Source of the DNA: Flavobacteriales bacterium | GTDB taxonomy: Bacteria; Bacteroidota; Bacteroidia; Flavobacteriales; Flavobacteriaceae | Direction of reading: 5' to 3' | NCBI GenBank assembly: GCA_027031025.1 | Contig: JALVEJ010000134.1 | Span: 1-11,477 of the forward strand | Length of the DNA stretch: 11,477 bases | Shown here: positions 6,154-11,477 of the stretch, in pieces | Numbering within the stretch: the first letter of the stretch is position 1 | Layout of the letters: every line of letters begins with the position of its first letter | The notes under the pieces: model-generated | Seen by the model: only the letters and a program-made list of their open reading frames with translations | The model's database searches: none | Told to the model about the DNA's origin: nothing | Position numbers and translations under genes: made by a program

Positions 6154-6570
6154 ATGAAAACAAATAAAAAACTCTTTTTTATCATTGTTGCAGGTATAGG
6201 ATTCATTTCCTTTTTTTTGCCTTGGCTTGGAGATTTTCGAAGCATGAGCGGTTATGATTTGGTTACATCGGGACAGAAACTTGACAAAGACGCTCTCTTT
6301 TTGGTAGGTTTACCAATTTCATTCTTACTGGTTATAGTATTAAAAATAGCTAAAAATATTCCTAACATTGTCATAAAGTTATTTGAGATATTACCCATTG
6401 CCATAATTATAATTATTTACATAAAAATATTCGGCACGGGTAGTCTGAAAGACTTAAAATATTTTTTAGATGATGATATTTTTAAAATTTTGGGAATTGG
6501 ATTCATTTTAACCCTATCATCCGGCATTATACTCATTTTTGACCCCTTAAATAAAGAAAACAACGATTAA
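6154..6570 (+). CDS. Hypothetical four-helix inner-membrane protein
   Basis: Encodes 138 residues with four predicted transmembrane helices at about 7-25, 47-66, 72-92 and 109-130, and short polar loops. The first loop carries F-F-L-P-W-L-G-D-F-R-S-M-S-G-Y-D-L, a recurrent pattern in small bacterial membrane proteins (a hydrophobic helix ending F-x-P-W, then S-G-Y-D-L). I know of no function tied to it. The basic N-terminus (MKTNKK) suggests both ends are cytoplasmic. Charged residues are concentrated in the third loop (K-D-L-K-Y-F-L-D-D-D). The gene stands just after the hairpin ending at 6088 and 10 nt before the giant LRR gene, so the two may be cotranscribed. Whether it assists or protects against the secreted neighbour cannot be told. 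Confidence 0.72.
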   Translation: MKTNKKLFFIIVAGIGFISFFLPWLGDFRSMSGYDLVTSGQKLDKDALFLVGLPISFLLVIVLKIAKNIPNIVIKLFEILPIAIIIIIYIKIFGTGSLKDLKYFLDDDIFKILGIGFILTLSSGIILIFDPLNKENND

Positions 6571-6580
6571 ACTCAATACT

Positions 6581-9500
6581 ATGAAAAAGATTAGCTTACT
6601 ACTTTTATTTTTTGCAATAAGCTTATTGCAAGCCCAAGTTCCCCAAAGTGAACGCGACGCTTTGGTAGCCCTTTACAACGCCACAGACGGACCCAACTGG
6701 ACATATACTGACAATTGGAATACCAGTAATCCCGTCAATACCTGGACCGGCGTGACGGTTGAAAATATTAACGGACAAGATCATGTTACAAAAATTGAAT
6801 TAAAACGAAAAAATTTAACCGGAAGTATTCCTTCGGAAATAGGTAACTTTCCCTATTTAACAGTCTTAAACATCGGCAATAACCATTTGTCCGGAACTAT
6901 TCCTACCGAGATTGGCAATCTGACTAACTTAATGTTTTTAAGATTATCATTTAACAATTTATCCGGGACTATCCCAACCGAAATCAGTAATCTGACAAAC
7001 TTAAACTACTTGAGTTTGGCATTTAATAATCTGTCCGGCGCTATCCCTGCAAGTTTCGGTTCATTTACAAGTTTAGAATATCTTTTCTTTAGTAGCAACA
7101 AGCTATCAGGAACAATACCGGATTTCAGCTCCAACCTAAATTTACAATACTTATATGTGTATGAAAATGATTTCCAATTTGCTGATTTGGAACCGAATTT
7201 CAACGCCATATTCAGTCTTATTCAAACCAATAACGGCTATTTTATTTATGCACCTATGAACAAATTGGATACGGAATTATCCATTGATATGGTCCCCGGC
7301 AATACATACACTTTTAATATGCCCACAATCAGTGGAACTGGCGTAACCTACCAATGGTATCTGAACGATATCGCAATTCCTGGTGCGACAAACCCAACCT
7401 ACACCATCAACAATGCTCAAAACTCCGATTTAGGAGATTATATCTGTAAAGCCAGCAGCCCTGTTATCACAGATTTAACTATTGAAAGAAATGTCATACA
7501 TCTTTACGGGACAATCTTACAATCTGATAAAGATGTCCTTTTGGCATTATACAATGCTACCGACGGATCTAACTGGACCCACCACGACAATTGGAATACC
7601 AATGCAAAAGTGCATAATTGGTATGGTATTAAAATGCGAGGTAATCGTGTTATTGAAATAAAATTGGATAATAATAACTTAAACGGCACCATACCTGCCA
7701 GTATTGGAGATTTGTCAGAATTAATAGATTTAAATTTAAGCAATAATTACGGCTTAAACGGAAACATCCCTACTGAAATCGGTAATTTATCTAACTTGGA
7801 AAACCTATGGTTATTTTCTGATAATATTTCTGGAAATATTCCAACCGAAATTGGTAATTTATCCAATTTAAAGGTTTTATATCTATGGTTTAACCAACTT
7901 ACCGGAAATATACCGACACAAATCGGGAATTTGACCAATCTTGAAGCATTAGGAATTGACTATAATAACCTAACTGGAAACATTCCTGCTAGTTTAACAA
8001 ATTTAACCAAACTAAAAGAATTTTGGATATCTCACAATCAATTAACAGGTGATATTCCATCCGGACTATTTAACAATATGCCTGATTTAGTGTATGTTGC
8101 AACTTATGAAAATGACTTTACGGGAGAACTTGATTTATCTCACAATCCAAAATTATACGGTATCTGGACAAATGATACCCAGATATCCACCCTTGACATC
8201 CGCAACGGCCATAACAATAATATACAATCATTTCGTGCAAACAACAATCCGAATTTAACTTGCATATTTGTTGACGACAAAACTTATGCTACAAATACTT
8301 GGACAGACATTGACCCTACTGCACATTTTGTAGAAACCCAAGCGGAATGCGATGCATTACATCAAGAACGCGACGCTTTGATAGCTCTTTATAATGCCAC
8401 TGATGGACCCAACTGGACAAATAAAGATAATTGGAATACAAATCAACCCATTGGCACCTGGTACGGTGTGACCGTTGAAAATATAAACGGTGATGAGCAT
8501 GTGACAAAAATTATATTACCCAACAATAATTTAACCGGAAATTTACCTAGTGAAATAGGAAATTTGCCATACCTAAGAGAATTTTTTGTGTATAGCAATA
8601 TCTTAAGCGGCACTTTACCAGCTAGTATAAGCTCACTGACGCATTTAGAGAATATTCATCTTGAATACAATCATCTTTCCGGTACTTTTCCGGATTTAAG
8701 TAATAATCCCAATCTAAAATTCTTGTCTATTTATTATAACGATTTTCAATTTGCAGACTTAGAACCAAATTTCAATGCCATCAATACACTTATCCAATCA
8801 AATAACGGAGATTTTAGATATATACCAATGAACCCAATAGACACGGAACTATCCTATGATATGGTAACCGGCAATAACTATACTTTTAATATGCCCACGG
8901 TCAATGGTACCGGTGTCACCTATCAATGGTATCGCAATGATACGGAAATACCAGGCGCAACAAGTCAAACTTACACCATCACTAATGCACAACACAGTGA
9001 CTTGGGAGACTATACTTGTAAAGCCAGTAGTCACGTTATCCCCGATTTAACTATTGACAGAAATGTTATTCACCTATATGGTCCGGTTATCCAATCTGAC
9101 AAAAACGCTTTAATGGCTTTCTATTACGCAACCAATGGGGCTAATTGGAACCACAATGACAACTGGAATACCTCAGCTCCCGTATATAATTGGTATGGTG
9201 TAAAGGTTCAAGGCGATAGAGTCTCACAACTAAATTTTTACAGCAACAACCTTAATGGTTATATTCCTGCCGAAATAGGTGATTTGACAGCATTAAAAAG
9301 AATATTTTTATATCGAAACAATCAACTTTCAGGTAATTTACCGGTTGAAATTGGCAATTTAACTAACTTGGAAACTTTAATAATCGGATATTGTAACTTG
9401 ACAGGCAATATACCTCATGAAATAGGAAATATAAACGCTTTAAAATATTTGTATTTAAAACATAACCAATTATCCGGAAGTATTCCTATTGAAATAGGTA

Positions 9501-11477
9501 ATTTAACAAATTTGACTTACTTAAATCTAAAATACAACCAATTATCCGGAAATATTCCTCATGAAATTGGTAATCTCTCAAATTTGGAACGTCTATATTT
9601 AGATAACAATCAACTGACCGGAAGTATTCCTGCTGAAATAGGTAATCTCTCAAATTTAACTTACGCAGGATTGAGAAATAATCAGTTAAGCAATAGCATC
9701 CCTACAGAGATCGGAAACCTCTCCAATCTTGAATATTTATATTTATATAACAATCAATTATCTGGTAATATTCCTCATGAAATTGGCAATTTGAGCAATT
9801 TAAAAACATTAAACTTATCAAATAATCAACTGACCGGAAATATCCCTTCCGAAATTGGCAATCTAAGTAACTTGTATACACTCGCTTGCGATCATAATAC
9901 TTTAACCGGAACTATTCCTGCCAATTTTTCAAATTTACCCCATCTTTCATCGTTATATGTTGAAAACAATCAACTATCGGGAGATATAAGCAGTTCATTT
10001 GAAAACTTAAATAAATTAACATACATTGATTTAAGCCATAATTCCTTTACCGGTGATGTAAATCTGTCCAATAATACTCAATTAGTAAGTGTCAGATTAG
10101 AAAATCTGCAAATATCGACTATTGATATTCAAAATGGACATAATGCCAACATTACAACATTCTATGCCGGTTCAAACCCCAATCTTACTTGTATTTACGT
10201 CGATGATAAAAATGCAAACTATTTATCAAATTGGCAAATAGATCCTACCGCCCACTTTGTCGAAACCCAAGCAGATTGTAATTATTACTCCCAAACAACT
10301 TATGTGCCGGATGACAATTTTGAAAATTACCTCGAAACTCACGATGCGCAAGGCAATACCGTAGCAGTCGGTGATGCTAATAGCTTGGGGAATGGTATTG
10401 CTAATGATGATTATGTTTTTACATCGAGAGTAAGTAATGTCACTTCATTGGATGTTCACCAACAAAATATTTCTGATTTGACGGGTATTTCTGATTTTGT
10501 AGCTATTGAATCTCTTAATTGTAAAGATAATCAATTAACGAGTTTAGACGTTACATTAAATGTCAATCTAAGGTATCTTAATTTTTGGAATAATCAATTA
10601 ACAAATATTGATTTATCTCATAATCCTGAACTACGAAGCCTTATCTGTTATGACAATCAATTAACAAATATTGACCTGTCCCATAACCCATATTTATATT
10701 ATCTTGCATGTGATGGCAATCAATTAACCGGTTTAAATTTGACGCAAAATTTAAACTTACAATTTTTAACCTGTAAAAACAATCAACTTACATATTTAAA
10801 TTTGCCTCAAACTTCAACATTACAATTTGTTAATTGTAGTACTAATCAATTAACTAATATTGATGTAACACATAATTCAAACATTTACTATTTAGGTTGT
10901 GGTGGTAATCAATTGACAAGCATAGATGTCACTCAGAATACCGCTTTAGAACAATTTTATTGTTCCGGCAATCAATTAACAAGTATAGATCTGACACAAA
11001 ATTCATTATTACAATCACTTGAATGTAATAGTAATAATTTAGTAAATTTAGATGTATCCCTCAATTCAGCCTTAACTTATTTTATTTGTTCTTACAATCA
11101 ACTAACTACACTAGACTTGCGAAATGGCAATAACGCCAATCTCACAAATTTTATAGCATATAACAACCCCAATTTAACCTGTGTTTTTGTAGATAATGCC
11201 AACTATATGAATACTAATTGGCCCAATGCTATTGATGCTACAGCAACTTATGTCGAAACCCAAGCAGACTGTGATGCCCTTAGTATTGACGAAAGCTTTA
11301 AAACTGAAATCCAAGTCTATCCCAATCCATTTACTGATACGATTACAATTGAAGCAACTGATACTTCAAACATCATTAATGTCAGCATACAAAATATGCA
11401 AGCACAAATTGTCTATAAAGGTGATTATACTGGACAAATTAATTTAAAAAACTTGCCGTCAGGTATGTATTTGTTAA
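6581..11477 (+). CDS. Giant LRR/Ig-like surface protein with T9SS type A sorting domain (3' partial)
   Basis: Starts with ATG 10 nt after the preceding stop. I read 1632 codons without a stop or frameshift to the right edge. Order: signal peptide, residues 1-19 (MKKISLLLLFFAISLLQAQ); N-cap a, from 24 (E-R-D-A-L-V-A-L-Y-N-A-T-D-G-P-N-W); five 24-residue plant-type LRRs, from about 77; Ig-like domain, about 228-309; N-cap b, from 315; about six to seven LRRs; C-cap ending near 594. The same module order repeats from 596 to about 1233 with three and then twelve LRRs. Next come a V-P-D-D-N-F-E-x-Y-L cap (from about 1240), nine 21-residue LRRs (from 1317), a third C-cap (about 1528-1564) and a sorting domain (from 1568: V-Y-P-N-P-F, then N-L-P-S-G-M-Y). 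T9SS sorting domains direct export across the outer membrane with attachment or release. I infer an adhesion or ligand-binding role. The final residues lie beyond the window. Confidence 0.9.
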   Translation, partial: MKKISLLLLFFAISLLQAQVPQSERDALVALYNATDGPNWTYTDNWNTSNPVNTWTGVTVENINGQDHVTKIELKRKNLTGSIPSEIGNFPYLTVLNIGNNHLSGTIPTEIGNLTNLMFLRLSFNNLSGTIPTEISNLTNLNYLSLAFNNLSGAIPASFGSFTSLEYLFFSSNKLSGTIPDFSSNLNLQYLYVYENDFQFADLEPNFNAIFSLIQTNNGYFIYAPMNKLDTELSIDMVPGNTYTFNMPTISGTGVTYQWYLNDIAIPGATNPTYTINNAQNSDLGDYICKASSPVITDLTIERNVIHLYGTILQSDKDVLLALYNATDGSNWTHHDNWNTNAKVHNWYGIKMRGNRVIEIKLDNNNLNGTIPASIGDLSELIDLNLSNNYGLNGNIPTEIGNLSNLENLWLFSDNISGNIPTEIGNLSNLKVLYLWFNQLTGNIPTQIGNLTNLEALGIDYNNLTGNIPASLTNLTKLKEFWISHNQLTGDIPSGLFNNMPDLVYVATYENDFTGELDLSHNPKLYGIWTNDTQISTLDIRNGHNNNIQSFRANNNPNLTCIFVDDKTYATNTWTDIDPTAHFVETQAECDALHQERDALIALYNATDGPNWTNKDNWNTNQPIGTWYGVTVENINGDEHVTKIILPNNNLTGNLPSEIGNLPYLREFFVYSNILSGTLPASISSLTHLENIHLEYNHLSGTFPDLSNNPNLKFLSIYYNDFQFADLEPNFNAINTLIQSNNGDFRYIPMNPIDTELSYDMVTGNNYTFNMPTVNGTGVTYQWYRNDTEIPGATSQTYTITNAQHSDLGDYTCKASSHVIPDLTIDRNVIHLYGPVIQSDKNALMAFYYATNGANWNHNDNWNTSAPVYNWYGVKVQGDRVSQLNFYSNNLNGYIPAEIGDLTALKRIFLYRNNQLSGNLPVEIGNLTNLETLIIGYCNLTGNIPHEIGNINALKYLYLKHNQLSGSIPIEIGNLTNLTYLNLKYNQLSGNIPHEIGNLSNLERLYLDNNQLTGSIPAEIGNLSNLTYAGLRNNQLSNSIPTEIGNLSNLEYLYLYNNQLSGNIPHEIGNLSNLKTLNLSNNQLTGNIPSEIGNLSNLYTLACDHNTLTGTIPANFSNLPHLSSLYVENNQLSGDISSSFENLNKLTYIDLSHNSFTGDVNLSNNTQLVSVRLENLQISTIDIQNGHNANITTFYAGSNPNLTCIYVDDKNANYLSNWQIDPTAHFVETQADCNYYSQTTYVPDDNFENYLETHDAQGNTVAVGDANSLGNGIANDDYVFTSRVSNVTSLDVHQQNISDLTGISDFVAIESLNCKDNQLTSLDVTLNVNLRYLNFWNNQLTNIDLSHNPELRSLICYDNQLTNIDLSHNPYLYYLACDGNQLTGLNLTQNLNLQFLTCKNNQLTYLNLPQTSTLQFVNCSTNQLTNIDVTHNSNIYYLGCGGNQLTSIDVTQNTALEQFYCSGNQLTSIDLTQNSLLQSLECNSNNLVNLDVSLNSALTYFICSYNQLTTLDLRNGNNANLTNFIAYNNPNLTCVFVDNANYMNTNWPNAIDATATYVETQADCDALSIDESFKTEIQVYPNPFTDTITIEATDTSNIINVSIQNMQAQIVYKGDYTGQINLKNLPSGMYLL
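6650..8362 (+). repeat. Composite module copy 1 within the LRR gene
   Basis: First copy of a composite unit: N-cap a, 24-residue LRRs (6809-7168), Ig-like domain (about 7262-7510), N-cap b (from 7523), LRRs (7673-8239) and a C-cap starting N-P-N-L-T-C (8240-8362). The second copy begins at 8366, 1716 nt (572 codons) after the first. The match is strong at protein level but silent differences are many, so the duplication is old and kept by selection. Confidence 0.8.
8366..10279 (+). repeat. Composite module copy 2 within the LRR gene
   Basis: Second copy of the unit at 6650-8362, in the same order: N-cap a (E-R-D-A-L-I-A-L-Y-N-A-T-D-G-P-N-W), only three LRRs before the Ig-like domain (8525-8740), Ig-like domain (8834-9080), N-cap b (from 9095), twelve LRRs (9245-10110) and a C-cap (10175-10279). 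It differs from copy 1 by losing two LRRs in the first array and gaining about five in the second. Confidence 0.8.
9320..10039 (+). repeat. Ten exact-length 72-nt LRR repeats
   Basis: Units start at 9320, 9392, 9464, 9536, 9608, 9680, 9752, 9824, 9896 and 9968, each exactly 72 nt with no indel. Each encodes N-Q-L-S/T-G-x-I-P-x-E-I-G-N-L-S/T-N-L-x-x-L-x-L-x-x, the plant-type LRR with its I-P-x-x-x-G-N signature. Inner units are close to each other at DNA level (I-P-H-E-I-G-N-L-S-N-L occurs in the units at 9536 and 9752), suggesting later unit gain than the whole-module duplication. Confidence 0.88.
10529..11095 (+). repeat. Nine exact-length 63-nt LRR repeats with cysteine ladder
   Basis: Units start at 10529 and every 63 nt to 11033, with no indels. 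Each encodes 21 residues, N-Q-L-T-x-I/L-D-L/V-T/S-x-N-x-x-L-x-x-L-x-C-x-x, a bacterial LRR class different from the 24-residue repeats upstream. Counting the partial unit before 10529, nine of ten copies have Cys at the same position; the exception is the unit at 10529 (L-N-F-W-N). Confidence 0.88.
11282..11477 (+). other. T9SS type A C-terminal sorting domain (truncated by window end)
   Basis: Residues from S-I-D-E-S-F-K-T-E-I-Q-V-Y-P-N-P-F-T-D through N-L-P-S-G-M-Y-L-L match the start and body of the Por secretion-system (type A) sorting domain: V-Y-P-N-P-x-x-D, a beta-sandwich, then L-x-x-G-x-Y. The last strand, usually ending in basic residues, would follow just outside the window, so the gene probably ends within a few tens of bases. 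Confidence 0.88.

Noticed and set aside
6054..6245. 63-codon - strand frame over the terminator and the start of the membrane protein gene
   Set aside because: It runs through the terminator hairpin and the antisense of a convincing transmembrane gene; its hydrophobic stretches reflect A/T-rich sequence.
7006..9034. Several 60-80-codon - strand frames under the LRR gene
   Set aside because: All are antisense shadows of the repeats, recur with the same period and have no independent support.
10529..11095. CRISPR-like regular spacing of similar 63-nt units
   Set aside because: Units are in frame, contiguous without unique spacers, diverged at wobble positions and encode LRRs.
11226..11447. 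73-codon + strand frame near the right edge
   Set aside because: It overlaps the C-cap and sorting domain of the LRR protein in another frame; its L/K/Q-rich composition is a frame-shifted reading.

Overview
This window most likely comes from a member of the Bacteroidota, probably the Flavobacteriia. The coding DNA is AT-rich, start codons lack recognisable Shine-Dalgarno sequences, and a promoter-like TAnnTTTG element is present. The gene content also fits: an outer-membrane beta-barrel protein, a LytTR regulator, and a giant secreted leucine-rich-repeat (LRR) protein ending in a type IX secretion (T9SS) type A sorting domain. All genes are on the + strand. I see no tRNA, rRNA, transposase, CRISPR array or phage gene. 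The longest gene-free stretch is 273 bases (3873-4145).

Region 1 (1-3910) is a compact three-gene cluster. The first gene is cut by the left edge of the window and ends in a small beta-rich domain resembling the C-terminal domain of FlgT/CsgG-associated proteins. The second starts 4 nt later and encodes an exported protein with about ten MORN/YwqK-like repeats, followed by a C-terminal region that looks homologous to the first protein. The third encodes a protein with one transmembrane segment near each end and a large, probably periplasmic, domain between them. A hairpin plus T-run at 3883-3910 probably ends the operon. Together these suggest an uncharacterised cell-envelope assembly; the function is inference.

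Region 2 (3911-4893) holds a candidate promoter, a leader of about 180 nt with an inverted repeat, a small outer-membrane beta-barrel gene, and a 13-bp-stem hairpin after it.

Region 3 (4894-6088) holds a 64-residue conserved-looking small protein, a probable 32-codon ORF in a GC-rich hairpin-forming patch, and a LytTR-family DNA-binding regulator. The small ORF overlaps the regulator's start codon by 8 nt. The regulator's receiver-like domain has lost its phosphorylation residues. A perfect 17-bp-stem terminator closes the region.

Region 4 (6089-11477) holds a four-helix membrane protein and, 10 nt downstream, one uninterrupted reading frame of at least 1632 codons that runs off the right edge. 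It is a T9SS-type surface or secreted protein. Two diverged copies of a composite module (N-cap, plant-type LRRs, Ig-like domain, second N-cap, plant-type LRRs, C-cap) are followed by a different 21-residue LRR array with a cysteine ladder, a third C-cap and the sorting domain. The main points of interest are this modular protein, the degenerate receiver/LytTR regulator with its overlapping small ORF, the paralogous pair in the first operon, and a recurrent ACCTAAAAT-like motif just upstream of several start codons.
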